Part shown: one piece after another, positions 1-10,553 of the stretch
Layout of the letters: every line of letters begins with the position of its first letter
Position numbering within the stretch: position 1 is the first letter of the stretch
Assembly: GCA_021234155.1 (NCBI GenBank)
Contig: JAJEKV010000033.1
Span: 14,451,422-14,515,421, forward strand
DNA length: 64,000 nt
Direction: 5' to 3'
DNA from: Isoetes taiwanensis
Lineage: Eukaryota > Streptophyta > Lycopodiopsida > Isoetales > Isoetaceae
Position numbers and translations under genes: made by a program
The notes under the pieces: model-generated
What the model saw: only the letters and a program-made list of their open reading frames with translations
What the model was told of the DNA's origin: nothing
The model's database searches: none

Positions 1-114
1 ATACACTTTATTTGGCGAAATGGTGGTAAAGTGTATTCGAATACACTTTGGCCTTCATTCGAAGGTAAAGTGTGCCTTCGATCAAGGCGAAAGTGTATTC
101 CGGAATACACTTTC
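1..114. repeat. Cluster of TGTATTC/GAATACA palindromes
   Basis: Perfect or near-perfect palindromes sit at 31-46 (GTGTATTCGAATACAC) and 93-110 (same arms around a CCGG centre). A third, weaker one is centred near 80, and the right half of another touches the window edge at 1-9. Flanking AAAGTG/CACTTT extends each arm. The same core recurs as a regular array at 4,433-4,653. No coding potential is seen. Confidence 0.75.
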
Positions 115-142
115 GTGTTTTTAGGTTTTAAGAGGTTACTTT

Positions 143-459
143 TGTCGAGATATATGATATTGAGATCACCATCTTGCCGCTAGATATGATGTATCAGCAC
201 TTACAACACTTATAGCACTCAGCACATAAGTGCTGACTAAGCACCTTATCAGCAAGCACCGACCTAACTAAGTAACGACTGTTATTAGTGGGCGGTGGGT
301 GAACGGCTAATACTATTCTTAGTATCACCGTTGTGTTTATATCATTGTACATCATGTATTGACAGCATTGAATACAATTCCTTTTTGCTTTGTTTTGGGA
401 GCTTGCGCCTCGAATTGATGTGCATCCCTTTCTCTCCCTTTCTTGGTGCAACCTTGACA
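143..459 (+). repeat. 5' LTR of the Copia element
   Basis: 317 bp, TG...CA ends. It aligns end to end with 2169-2491. The few differences cluster at CTG/CAG sites: the CTGAGC present at about 2281 is missing its CTG here, and the AATTCAGTG of the 3' copy reads AATTGATG here. The high identity argues for a fairly recent insertion. Confidence 0.88.
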
Positions 460-471
460 TGGTATCAGAGC
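460..471 (+). other. Primer-binding site (initiator Met-tRNA type)
   Basis: TGGTATCAGAGC immediately after the LTR terminal CA. This is the canonical Copia minus-strand primer site. Confidence 0.88.
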
Positions 472-509
472 ACTAGGTGTGCTGAGATTGATTCAAGATC
501 AACACAGCA

Positions 510-2086
510 ATGGAGAAGGATGCAAGCTACAACCAGATTACCTTCCCTGGCGGTCATGCGATTCAAATCTTTGCAAGACGGGTTTCAAAAGCAATGGAAA
601 AGCGGAATGATCTTCATTCTCAAAGATGAAGGAGTTTGGGGAAATGTCAATGGCCAAGAACCAGCACCGGATGCCAAGAATATTGCTGATTTGCATGTTT
701 GGCAAATAGCCCGAGATGACAAAGGCGATGGCATATATCGGGCTCTCTTTAGCTGACTCTATCCTTGATGAGTTCCAGCAAGAGAATAGCCATGATTTGT
801 GGCATGCTCTCATTGAGAAGCATGACCAAAAGACCCACATTATTGGGCATTTGCATGCTGAGGCAGCAAACACGTATTGGGAAGAGACAGAGAGTCTTAA
901 CCAAGATCGCATGAAGCACGCCTTCCAGCATATTGAAGCTTTTGGAGAAGAGCATCAGATCTCACAATCGATGCAACTATTTTTCTTCCTCAGATCATTA
1001 CCTAATGCATTTGATTCTTTGTGCAGCAGCTTCATGCAAGACAAAGATATGGGCTTCCATCAAGCAATCACTTCTATTAAGGAGGAGATCACGATGAGGC
1101 AAGATGCAGGTAAAGATGATCATGCCACTCTCTTTGCAGCAGGGCATTCAAAGACTCAATCTACCATGAATGGGGATGAGCATGATGAGGAGGAGAAGCA
1201 CATTGGCCGCAGATTATCTCTTCCTATTAAGCATGAAGTAGTGGATGTAGATCCTTCTACTTTCTGGATATCAGACGATGCAGTAGCACCCAATAAATGG
1301 ATGCCAATTTCTAATATTTCAGCACCTTCGAAGCAAGGATTAGTAGATACCTCAGCCATTGAGCTAGGATATCTTGATGTGGCCTTCATCTCTCCATTTT
1401 CAGGCAATGTAGCAACACTTCATCAAGTGGCATTCATTTCTGATACTTTGGCAGCGTTTATGCAAGGAGGCACTCAGGGTCTAACACCTGATCAACTGAT
1501 TTTTCTGTTCGGATTACAGAAACTTCCAGCACTTACAGCACTTCCAACACTTCCAGCACCTGCAGTGCTTACAGCACCCCTGTTTTCTGATCACGGCGCA
1601 GATCTTGACACATCCGATCTAGGAGGAGATCTTGACCCATCTGATCCAGGAGATGATTTTAATCATCCTGATCAAGGAGGAGTTGAATATGCATCATATA
1701 TGATCATGATTCTAAAGCAAGGAGGAGCAATTGACTCTTTACTTCTAGCAACACTTGATCAAGGTCAAGCGAAGGTACTAAGGTTTGATTTTCATGGAGA
1801 ATTTCGAACTAACATTGTTGGAGTAGCTGCATTTGTGGTTATTGAATCCACAAGCCTTAACGGAGTAATCATCTTTGATACTTCTATTGCCTATATCGAG
1901 GATATGCATGAAAACAATTTTCATCCTCCTCTTGGCAAAACAATTATAGATATCAAAGACAATCCTTCTCAACTTACTGTTCCTGATATAGTGGTTGATC
2001 AGCAGGACTATTTACCTACCAGAGAGAATAGAGCTGATCTCTTCATGCAAACTTGGTTTGCGAGCTTTTCAGATGAACCTGATTAA
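510..2086 (+). pseudogene. Copia gag-like protein (UBN2 type), frameshifted
   Basis: A first block (about 520-715) reads in one frame with a gag-type N-terminus (WKSGMIFILKDEGVWGNVNG, the W-x-F-x-L-K-x-E-x-x-W pattern of UBN2 domains). At about 715 the frame shifts into the long open block 716-2086, which opens MAYIGLSLADSILDEF and continues with helical gag-like sequence including LWHALIEKH and LFFFLRSLPNAFDSL. The second half (from about 1,200) is acidic, Leu/Pro- and Asp-rich. It shows no CCHC knuckle and no DSGA protease motif, although WISDDAV near 1,266 could be a decayed remnant of one. The start codon is uncertain because of the frameshift. The protein would form the particle for this element or a partner. 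Confidence 0.7.
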
Positions 2087-2168
2087 GTGAACCTTGACCA
2101 AGATTCGGATCTCATCTCCAGGAGGAGGAGGCTGAGCATGGAGATGGCGATCTCTCATCAAGGAGGAG

Positions 2169-2491
2169 TGTCGAGATATATGATATTGAGATCACCATCT
2201 TGCCGCTAGATATGATGTATCAGCACTTACAGCACTTATAGCACTCAGCACATAAGTGCTGACTAAGCACCTTATCAGCACTGAGCACCGACTTAACTAA
2301 GTAACGACTGTTATTAGTGGGCGGTGGGTGAACGGCTAATACTATTCTTAGTATCACCGTTGTGTTTATATCATTGTACATCATGTATTGACAGCATTGA
2401 ATACAATTCCTTTTTGCTTTGTTTTGGGAGCTTGCGCTCTCGGAATTCAGTGTGCATCCCTTTCTCTCCCTTTCTTGGTGCAACCTTGACA
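2169..2491 (+). repeat. 3' LTR of the Copia element
   Basis: 323 bp, TG...CA, preceded by a purine tract and followed by the ACTTT target duplication at 2492-2496. It is the partner of 143-459. Confidence 0.88.
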
Positions 2492-2991
2492 ACTTTTCCA
2501 TGCATTTTTTAGTTAATCTAGGCGTTTTTGCTGCATTTAAAGCTTGTTTAGACCACTTTTTTTTGTCAAGATTGCAGTGCTTTTTTGGCATTTTTGTCCT
2601 CTTTTTGCCATCTTTTTTCCCTTTTTGTAAGACATTTTGTATTCTGGAATAGTTATTTGCCACTGTTTTCTCTAACAAGGTCGTGTTTACACACAATTTG
2701 CACAGACAAGAAGGCAGCAAGAAACAACAGAAGAGGCCCCTTAAAATCCCCGTAAAACCGCACCTGAGAGAAGGGTTGAGGAGTCGATTCGCTTGCTATC
2801 TACGAAAACTTCCAAACTCAATGGTTTTACAAGGGTACTTCTGGAAAGTCTGACACCGACTTTCCTACATGTCTGCCGGAACCACGGAACCAAAAGGTGC
2901 GATGGCGGGGAATTTGTATGCGCATGGGCACCATCCGGCCGTCCCGGTGAGGGTAGCAGGGGAGTCCGGTCGGGGAGGGAGCTGCTCTTTT

Positions 2992-4925
2992 CGGACATCC
3001 CAAAGGCTTTATTCATGTTGATGAATCCTACCTTAGAGTTGTGAAAGTAAATCCACATCCTCTTTATAAGTATGTTTCTCACTACCCGAACAAGAGGTGG
3101 CTCTCGCCATCATTAACTACGTTCGAAAAACAACGGCGAGGACTTCCCCCCTGATGAGTCGAGAACAAGGGGAAGAGGATAACCCGAGAGAGCCCGAAAG
3201 CCCGGTGCATCATCACCATCACGGGAGTCCATCGAGTCCAAGAAAGGCCACCGTCACCACCACCAAAGCGGCAAAGGCAAACCGTTGCCGCTAAAGAGCC
3301 TAAAAAAAGCAAAGCGGCTTTGATTTAAATGAAGATGCTCCCGAGGCACATAAGAAGAAGAAGGGGAAAGGCAAAGCACACGGTGTTGCTATCAAAAAAA
3401 AAAAAGTTGATAAAACACATCGAGAAAATGGAGGAGATTAACTCGCACAAGTTTGTGCAAGGTGTCATTTATTTGCCGATCACTTGTATGAAGCTTCCCA
3501 GAAAAATGAAGCTGGTGAAAGGCCACTTCGGGTTCGCAAAAATTTCGCCCGATCACTTGAGGAACCACGAAAGGCGAGAATAAGGAGCAATCAAATGCTC
3601 ATGTGGCCCCAATAGTTGTCCTTATTGGGGGAGGCGATTGCAAAACCCTCCGGGACTATGGCAGAGGAAAAAGCGAAACCTACACTCACTACGTCTTGGG
3701 AGGCAATCCGACTTCAAGGCAAGAAGGCAACTTTATAAAGAGAAGAAGAACCCGAGGTACCCTCTCAGTCCCTCTCTCTACTGTCTCTTTGTGGTCTTCA
3801 CCAGATGAAGAAGCGAAAAATCGTTGCCAACACCCACAATGCGACGAACGAAATATAAACTAAAGATGAGTTTCGTCGACAAGATCCGGTTCATGCGCGG
3901 GGGAGTAACGTAATTTTCAAGGAAAAAATACGGTGAGGACTGAAGAAGCCAGCGTTTTTTTCCTTGGAGCTTAAGGGCGTGTGCCATTGAATCTTGCACG
4001 AAATATGGACGAGGCCAATAAAAGCGTCTCTCATTGGCCACGATAAGCGGGTTCAATTAGCTTTTAGAGATGGCAAGGTAAGAACAAAAGCGTATTCGAA
4101 TAACAAATCAACTATCTCACGTGAAATCTTTTTGAGCAGATTTGGGAACTCGGGGCGAGATATTTTCAATGTTGAGCGAGGGGAGTTAAAGAGCAAGGGC
4201 AAGGAGGCGACCAAGAAAAAATCATCGGCGTGCCCAAAAAGAAATGACCATTACCGTCACGGCGAGAAATGCGGGGCTTCTCGGCCACGAGAGATTACGG
4301 AGGCGGCTTCTCCAAAAAGTTGTTGATAAGGAGTTTAGCCTAGAAGAAATGTCAAAGGAATTGCACAAGTAAGATCTACGCCACAAACTTTACTCTTTAG
4401 GCGTAGAGTCCCAAAAACATCGGGGTAGATAGTGTATTCGAATACATATACCTTTCTTCACATGGGCACTTTGTGTATTCGGAATACACAATGCTTTTCT
4501 AGAGACAAGCAATGTGTATTCGGAATACATATCTCATGTAAAGGAAAGGCATGTGTATACGGAATACACATGTCCTCTTCTAAAAAGTATTGTGTATTCG
4601 AATACACATTGCTTCCTTTTCAGAGAAGCAATGTGTATTCGGGAATACACAATGCATTTTGTTTCGAGGTAGCATCACCAGTTAACAGTTTGTATTCGAA
4701 TCGTTTAGCTTGACTTTTATTTGTTTTTCTTCTTCTTTGCCTTGTTTCTTTTTTTTAACTCATTGTTTCCTTAACGTCTTGCAGCCAAAAGAGCGTCATA
4801 ACATGTCAAACATGTTTGATGGAGCGACTAAGCGTAGAGACATGGGAAAGGTGCAAGGAACTCTACCCTATAGCCACTTCCTCGACAGGCGCATTGTGCA
4901 ATATGCACCAAATTTTGAGGGCTGG
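2992..4925 (+). pseudogene. 5' exons of a broken multi-exon gene (N-terminal part of the methyltransferase-like locus)
   Basis: Protein-like blocks are interrupted by frameshifts. 2992-3155 reads GHPKGFIHVDESYLRVV and onward. A Lys-rich, probably disordered stretch follows at about 3320-3440 (DLNEDAPEAHKKKKGKGKAH). A block near 4240-4368 begins MTITVTARNAGLLGHERLRR and ends at a consensus donor GTAAGA at 4369. The next exon, 4785-4925, lies between a pyrimidine-rich acceptor (CTTGCAG) and a GTAAGT donor at 4926. Joined in phase it reads KSVITCQTCLMERLSVETWE and stays open. I do not recognise the domain. The same strand, the intron phases and the spacing suggest these exons belong with the downstream methyltransferase-like exons, but this is inference. 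Confidence 0.4.
4433..4653. repeat. Six palindromes spaced about 40 bp apart inside an intron
   Basis: Six copies of the palindrome TGTATTC(G/GG)GAATACA are centred near 4439, 4481, 4521, 4561, 4600 and 4641. Spacing is 39-42 bp throughout. Arms often extend into GCAATG...CATTGC. Spacers contain short CTTTTC/GAGAAG pieces that could extend the pairing. The array fills roughly half of the inferred intron 4369-4784. It is unlike a CRISPR array: the repeats are self-complementary, the spacers are not unique, and the genome is eukaryotic. Confidence 0.8.
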
Positions 4926-4989
4926 GTAAGTACTCTCAACATTCCTCGTCTTCGACACCACGATCTCCCTTAGTTGTTGTCATGTTTTT

Positions 4990-6234
4990 CCTCGGAGCAA
5001 AAGAAAAACAAAGACCTTCCCAGGGGCTTTATGCATTTGGTTCGAACAAAGACGGGAAGAGAGGTCGTTATTTGAAAGAAGAAGCTGTTGAGCGGAACCA
5101 TCCGACTACGAGAGATTCTGCATGTTTAATCAAAACAATTTATATTCAATCATTCATGGTGATTACCCACGAACCTTGTCGGAACGGTTAAGCCCACAGG
5201 ACTTCACTTTGGTTATTCTTTGATCTTCCCTACGGGTTTAAGCTTAAAGGCAGCAGAATCTGACGACCAGCCCTTCAAATTTTGAGTTTAATGCTTTTAT
5301 TGATGGAATCAAGCAGATCACAATGGCTAAACATTGGCGTTTAGTTACTTTCCATTCGAGCATGCGATGCGGCTTGGTAGAATCAGCTTTCAAAAACCAC
5401 TTTGGTTCTCGGTTCGAGGCGGGATATGAAAACCTTATGCGGTAAGTCTTATTCGAGTCTGATTACTTTTCTCTTTGATTCGTAGTGTATTTAGGAATAG
5501 TATTTCTATACGGTTTTGAAGTGTGTTCTTGTTTTTGCTCACATCACTTTAAATGTTTCACTAGGTACAAAGCTAACATCAACTACCATGGTGGAGGACC
5601 AAGGTTGCTTAGCAAGGTAGAGTACCTTTATGTAGCTTATTGGAGTTTTGATGGGAAGAGGACCATGGAACACTTCAACACTGCCTTTGTCAAAACTTTT
5701 CAAACGTCCTTGAGTTTCCAGCGATTATTACGAAATTGCAGGACCCAAGCGCACAAGGCGGGGATTGTGAATCACTACCGGAAACCACAAAGCTCATCAA
5801 CCATCTCACGGACATGTTCTCGGCGTCCGGAGATTGGGGTGCTTGATGCTTTCTCCGGTTCTCGTACTACTATCGCATGTGCACTTAAGAAGGGCCGCGA
5901 ACTGTAGCCCGTGGATATTGATAAGGATCTTTGTTAATTTTGTGAAGATGAGACTGGTTTGCCTTACCTACTTTACCGGATGAACATCAAGAGCTAGGGG
6001 CCAAGTCTTCATCCGATTATGCTAAACTAACGTCCTCGGAGATCACGACCTCCATTCTCCGGCTCACTAGGCGATGAGGCAACCTTTGCGAGCTTAAAAA
6101 GTAGCTTTAGTTACCATTCGGAGGACAAGGAGGATACAAAACTTAAGTCTCCAGCAAAGGAGCAGACGGCACAGAAGGACGAGACGGCAGAGAGCAGCAA
6201 AAAAAATGATGAGGACTATGATGTAGATCTTTGA
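4990..6234 (+). pseudogene. DNA amino-methyltransferase-like (N4/N6, DLPY then FxGSxTT) 3' exons
   Basis: Reads GDYPRTLSERLSPQDFTLV, then FFDLPYGFKLK (5216-5245), matching the D-P-P-Y catalytic motif of amino-methyltransferases. An open block FNAFIDGIKQITMAKHWRLV and beyond runs to a GTAAGT donor at 5442. The 123-nt intron ends TTTCACTAG at 5564. The next exon continues in phase (NLMR/YKANINYHGG). Near 5839-5898 it reads VLDAFSGSRTTIACALKKGR, followed by PVDIDKD, matching the D-x-F-x-G-S-G-T-T AdoMet-binding motif. Motif order (catalytic first, AdoMet site second) fits the beta class. A charged tail ends DEDYDVDL with a stop at 6232-6234. At least four frameshifts or stops break it, several beside CAG/CTG sites. 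Introns exclude bacterial contamination. The target base is unknown. The second glycine of GSGTT is Arg here. Confidence 0.5.
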
Positions 6235-7240
6235 CTACTGCATATTAAAACTATCATTATTTATTACAATGAATCTTCCATATTGATGTACGAAAATTTA
6301 TTAAAAACATATTACTTTTTTTTCCTCTCTATTCTGGTGCTTGTTTTTTTTCATGCTTTCAGTCTCTTCAAGTCTCTGCCTAAATTTCGCTATTTGTATG
6401 ATTTCTGTTTCATAAGTACAAAGTTATCGCCTAATAATGGCCCAAAATTACACGAAAAAAAATGCGAACCTCTAGAAATTCTCAACAACTTTCAAAAAAG
6501 GCTTATTTTAGAAACATGGTGTTTTTTAAAAGGGAATCTTTGAAACGGGAGTGATGCAACACTCCCGTTTAATTTGCAATCGTGTTCCCAACCCATGGTT
6601 CTATCCCGGCTCAGACTCCAGTGAGGATCGACTGACGGCTAGGCCTCAAGAGATCAGCAGACCGAATCTTGACATGGCGTTGGATGGCATAGAACATCGG
6701 CTAGGGTTGTCCACTCCATCCGCCCCTCCAGTGCACACTTTGGATGGGTCGATTCATGCTATGGCATCACTATAGCCTTCCAGGAGGCGCAGATTCAAGG
6801 CATCACCCTTCGAGCCCGCTCCGGGGTTCATGAAGCCCTAGTCCAGCCGAGGCAGGTCGGGGAAGTGTCCCCTTCGGGATCGCGGTGGTTCCATGGGTGA
6901 GCTAGAGAATCGTGTGCGCATCGGCGACCCCGCATCCGTGCAGAGCTTACTCACCCTAAATCTACTCAAAGTGCGGGGTGCCCCATACAGGTCACAACTC
7001 GCGCACCAGGGGAGTGTCGGACCCATACCCGGCCCTCTCGTGGCCAGGCTATCGGGCCTAGCCCTTTGTAGGGGAGTTTGGGAGCCTTTTATGTTCGTGC
7101 AAGACCCTCCCCACTTCACCCCGCGTCCCTTCTGCGGTGCTAAGCCATTCCATAGCATCTACGACCCGGTGGTCTCCTGTACACAGGCCGCACTAATGGG
7201 AAATACGGGGATCTACCTAGGAGCATACTACTAAACATGG
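6235..7240. other. No gene recognised; GC-richer block after 6.55 kb
   Basis: 6235-6550 is AT-rich with no signal. 6551-7240 is GC-richer and has open frames on both strands (for example 6893-7234 plus and 6838-7158 minus), but none shows a domain I recognise. Its position beyond the LTR-like block at 7537-7893 would allow it to be 5' internal sequence of a minus-strand gypsy element. That is speculative. Confidence 0.4.
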
Positions 7241-7536
7241 CTCAGGGGTCTCTACCCCCCTTAATTCCCCCATTTCAAGAGTAGTACTATGCAAAGAACT
7301 ATCAATCCATCCTTTAAGAGCAAGAACAAAATCAGAGATAAAGAGTACTCACCTTTGCAATCAAGGGTTAGTTCCTACAGTGGTAAAGCCACGAGAGAAG
7401 CGGAAGAAATGAACACAACAAGTGCCCAGCGGGCTACTCTAGAAACATCAAGCTATACTAACCACCCACACGAAGTTCTGCTAGATCCATTATCGTTCGG
7501 TAACTCCATCTTCCCCTGGACTTGGGCGCCAAAGAA

Positions 7537-7893
7537 CTGGGGACTTTCGAAAGGAATTGGACACTAAGCAAAGCCAAAGGCTCGGCAACTTGGCGCTCGA
7601 GAGTCGCTTCTCCGGGTGAATTTGTGGTACATGGGATAGGGGTCAAGTTAGATGACCCAAATTAGCATCCCCATCTTTGGCCAATTGAAGTCGACCCGGT
7701 GGCGCCTTCCTAAATATTTAATTAGCTTAATTAAGTTAATTGAACAATTATCCTTTAATGATTAATTTAGCATAGCTAAATTAATCCTTTTTAGGTCACC
7801 CCCTTAGGTTAAAATACCCCATGGTGGCGTACCTTTACTAGTGACGTGTCAGTATATTTATACGTATCCCGTATAAATACATGGAACGTCACA
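7537..7893 (-). mobile_element. Gypsy LTR-like block, minus strand
   Basis: Read on the minus strand, an eight-G purine tract (AAGGGGGGGGAGAA, about 7894-7907) is followed at 7893 by TGTGACGTTCC, the usual polypurine tract/LTR-start junction of Ty3/gypsy elements. About 350 bp further on, at 7537, the minus strand reads TTTGGCGCCCAAGTCC, similar to gypsy primer-binding sites (TGGCGCC...). If both calls hold, this LTR has internal sequence on both sides. LTR end and target duplication were not resolved. Confidence 0.4.
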
Positions 7894-8232
7894 TTCTCCC
7901 CCCCCTTAGAAATAATGTTGTCCTCAGCATTGGGGTTAGCTAACCAGGGACAGTTAACCGAAGAAACTGAAACACGAGAAAGTATACTTAATTCCTTATT
8001 TTGGACAGTAGTACATTGAAGTTTGAAATATATCAGAGTTTAAGCACCAAGGTGCATTTCACAGAGTTATCATCAAAAAGGTTTAAGGACCGAAGTCCAA
8101 TTTAAAACATCACAGTGACAAAGAAAACAACACATGTAGACAAAATTAAACTGAAGAAGTTGGGCCATTAGCAACCCTCTATACATGGGCAGGTCACGAA
8201 CTGCTTACTGGCTTGCACATGTCAATATATTA

Positions 8233-8508
8233 GTATATATGGGTAAAAGCATGAAAGGGTGTACGTACATTGTACTGAATTGATGTACAAATATGGATAC
8301 TTTTCACGTACATTTTGGTTATTTTTTATTTGTATAAACATACACTTTTCGATTTTATGTACTTTGCATATACATTTAAGCTAAATTTCGGATATGTTTT
8401 GGCTATGCATGTACTTTTTGGGTACTTTGGGTGATTTGTGTAATATAGCCACATGTACCAAAAGGGATACATTTATAGACACCCTTTCATGCTTTTACCC
8501 ATATATAC
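8233..8508. mobile_element. MITE with 30-bp perfect terminal inverted repeats
   Basis: The sequence GTATATATGGGTAAAAGCAT plus ten further bases at 8233-8262 is the exact reverse complement of 8479-8508. The 276-bp element is AT-rich and non-coding. Its interior is full of GTACATTTT/TGTAC words. No unambiguous target duplication was seen, so the superfamily is unassigned. Confidence 0.75.
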
Positions 8509-8589
8509 AAGAAAATTAATACGTCCTACGACGCATTGTTCCAGTTTTAGCATGTTCTTACGGTGTAAGGCCCTATAGTGCTCTAGATA

Positions 8590-9090
8590 ACCAACGATTC
8601 TACTGAGATTCTCTTAGATTCTCCTAGATTCTCTTAGAATTTTCTATTTTGATTGAGGTGCTTACCCATGAGCATTTAAAACCTTCTAAAATAATCTATT
8701 TTGGATCTGTGCAATATTTTTAAAACATTTTCTATTTTTAGACTGAGGCGCTTGCCCTGAGCATCTAGAATATTTTTTTTTTCAAGATTTATATTGTACA
8801 CCTTTATTATGAAACATTTTAGAATATTCTATTGTCGCTCATTGCAAAATCTTAAAAAAACTCCAAGATTTCATCAAGATTTTCTTAGATTCCCTTAGAT
8901 ATTATGAAGATTCCCTTAGATTCAATTAGATTTTAAGAGATTCCGTTAGACTTGTATATTTTCCTAGATTCTCTTACAATTTATGAGATTTCCTTATATT
9001 CCCTTTAATTCTCTTGGATTCCCTTACATTCTAGAAATTTCTAGAACATTTTAGAACTTTCTGGAACATTTTGAAACTTTCAAAACATCC
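8590..9090. repeat. Degenerate TTAGATTCYC low-complexity tract
   Basis: Many imperfect copies of a TCTTAGATTC-like decamer occur (for example near 8600-8640 and 8875-9020), mixed with TAGAACATTTT words. It is AT-rich with no open frame, and probably a decayed microsatellite or tandem repeat. Confidence 0.55.
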
Positions 9091-9162
9091 TAATATTATA
9101 GTCTATTTTATCTTAATTACAACATTACCCTTAAGTATATTTAATTTTTTCATAGAATTAAC

Positions 9163-9221
9163 GCTTGGTCTAGTGGTTAGAGTGGGGGTTTGGGGGTGAG
9201 GACCGGGGTTGAATCCCCCAA
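9163..9221 (+). repeat. tRNA-like pol III promoter (SINE head or tRNA pseudogene)
   Basis: An A-box-like TGGTCTAGTGGTTAGAG is followed by a B-box-like GGTTGAATCCCC within a CCGGGGTTGAATCCCCC T-arm hairpin. The putative acceptor stem does not pair, so it is not a functional tRNA. A tRNA-derived SINE 5' end is the best explanation. Confidence 0.4.
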
Positions 9222-9324
9222 TAACTATAAAAATTTTAAAAGCCTTTCCTTAAGGAGCGAGCATTCAACTTCGATCAACGATCAAGATCTCACCATATAA
9301 AAGCAATATGGCCGTAGGATCTAT

Positions 9325-9515
9325 TACATATAATTCCCGGGGCCACGTGGACCGTGGGATATGTCCCCCAAGCCCGTGGCCGCCGGATCTTGGACCGGCG
9401 GTGGGGATCGGATCAATCACGGACCGTAGGACGGCGGTACACATATTATATGTAAACTCCGGGCCACGTGGGCGTGGGATCGTCCCAAACCCCGTGAGCC
9501 GTCGGATCTCGAATG
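9325..9515. repeat. Diverged two-copy ~120-bp direct repeat with CACGTG cores
   Basis: The block around 9330-9393 (GGCCACGTGG, GTGGGAT, CCCGTGGCCG, GGATCT) is repeated with changes at 9450-9512. GC-rich in otherwise AT-rich surroundings. Both copies carry a CACGTG core. It may be part of a degraded LTR. No coding evidence. Confidence 0.4.
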
Positions 9516-9929
9516 GACCCGGTCGGATAAGCGAAACATAAGAACATATAGAGATCGGATAATATAAATAGATTGTGGTTGAAGGGACCACCCCTATAAT
9601 AAATAAAAGAAAAACCCTATCTACAAGGGAACCTGTCATGTCTATGGTTTGCAATTCATTGCGGCATAAGGAATGGTGAAGTTCCCATTATAGCCGAGAT
9701 GAACGCGACCTATCAACTACATGTTTTCCAAGCAATTCGTGGTCATGTCAACATCAACAATCCACCACGTCCTAGAGAACACGAAGGTGATCTCATCATT
9801 GGTAACTATTATTATTTACGATGCATCTACCCCTCTAGATCATGGCTCTCGGCGAATCAATCTTTCAAGCTTACCGCCCCAAGCGGGTTGATAGCATCGT
9901 TGATGGTCTTGACCTTGAGATTCCGCATG

Positions 9930-10540
9930 AAGTGGGATAGTGCTTCTCAAGGTCTATCTTCATCACCGAGGTAGCATCCTCAAGCGGCAAGTGTCTCCAC
10001 TTAACCAAGTATTGCAACATTTGAGTCCTACGGTTTGTTTATAAGCTCGATCAAGAAGAGTTTGGGCACTATCTCCGGTTGCTCTTACGTCATTTCTAGG
10101 AGGGTTGGGGTATCCAAGACCTCCCTGCGGATCGGGGGTATGTTAGCGAGAAGACTCACGTGAAAGACCTTGTGGATCTTCAAGTGGAGTGGCAAATCCA
10201 AGCGATATGCACGATTTCTCCAACACGTTCATTGATTTTGAGCGGCCCAGCCCCATCGGGGTGCGAGCTTCTTGCGATTACCAATCTTAAGCTTGGCTTG
10301 TTTTACCTTAATCTTGAGCCAAAACCGATTAAGCCCACCCGAAAAGACTTCGTGGGGTTCTATGCTTATCGCGACACTCTTTCGACGACATCACGTCGCG
10401 ACCAACAAGTAGCGCGAACTTCTTCAACCAAAGCTTGCATTTCCAAGAGGAGTTTTGAGAAACCTCCACCTTAGAAACGGGATTATGCCATGTGTGCGGA
10501 GTATGGCATTGATAACCATAATTTATCATGAAGGGAGACA
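9930..10540 (-). pseudogene. C-terminal tail and chromodomain of a gypsy polyprotein
   Basis: On the minus strand, after the integrase: SPKMSPFMINYGYQCHTP (the usual post-integrase MSPF-x-x-x-YG segment). Then come Lys-rich linker pieces, GPLKINERVGEIVH (about 10,200-10,250), and a chromodomain-like segment QYLVKWRHLPLEDAT near 9,960-10,020. The pieces lie in different frames. A chromodomain places the element among the chromoviruses, whose chromodomain steers integration to heterochromatin. Confidence 0.6.
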
Positions 10541-10553
10541 TTTTGGAAGACTC

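Larger units (their letters stand above)
143..2491 (+). mobile_element. Short non-autonomous Copia LTR retrotransposon carrying gag only
   Basis: A complete 2.35-kb element. It has two LTRs (143-459 and 2169-2491) that begin TG and end CA. A primer-binding site TGGTATCAGAGC directly follows the 5' LTR (460-471) and matches the 3' end of initiator Met-tRNA, as is usual for Copia. A purine run AAGGAGGAG lies just before the 3' LTR (about 2160-2168). The 5-bp target duplication ACTTT is perfect at 138-142 and 2492-2496. The 1.7-kb interior has a gag-like gene but no recognisable integrase, reverse transcriptase or RNase H, so transposition would need proteins from another element. This matches the architecture called TR-GAG in plants. 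Confidence 0.88.

Noticed and set aside
194-460. Minus-strand open frames inside the Copia LTRs (also 2220-2720)
   Set aside because: They lie antisense in LTR sequence, recur only because the LTR is repeated, and show no protein-like features.
4433-4653. Regular repeats resembling a CRISPR array
   Set aside because: Repeats are perfect palindromes, spacers resemble each other, there are no cas genes, and introns show a eukaryotic genome.
4990-6234. Bacterial contamination as the source of the methyltransferase motifs
   Set aside because: Two introns with consensus splice sites interrupt the frame in phase, and plant retroelements flank it on both sides.
9340-9475. Two CACGTG cores as G-box promoter elements
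   Set aside because: They lie in a small duplicated GC-rich block with no gene start nearby; they recur because the block is repeated.
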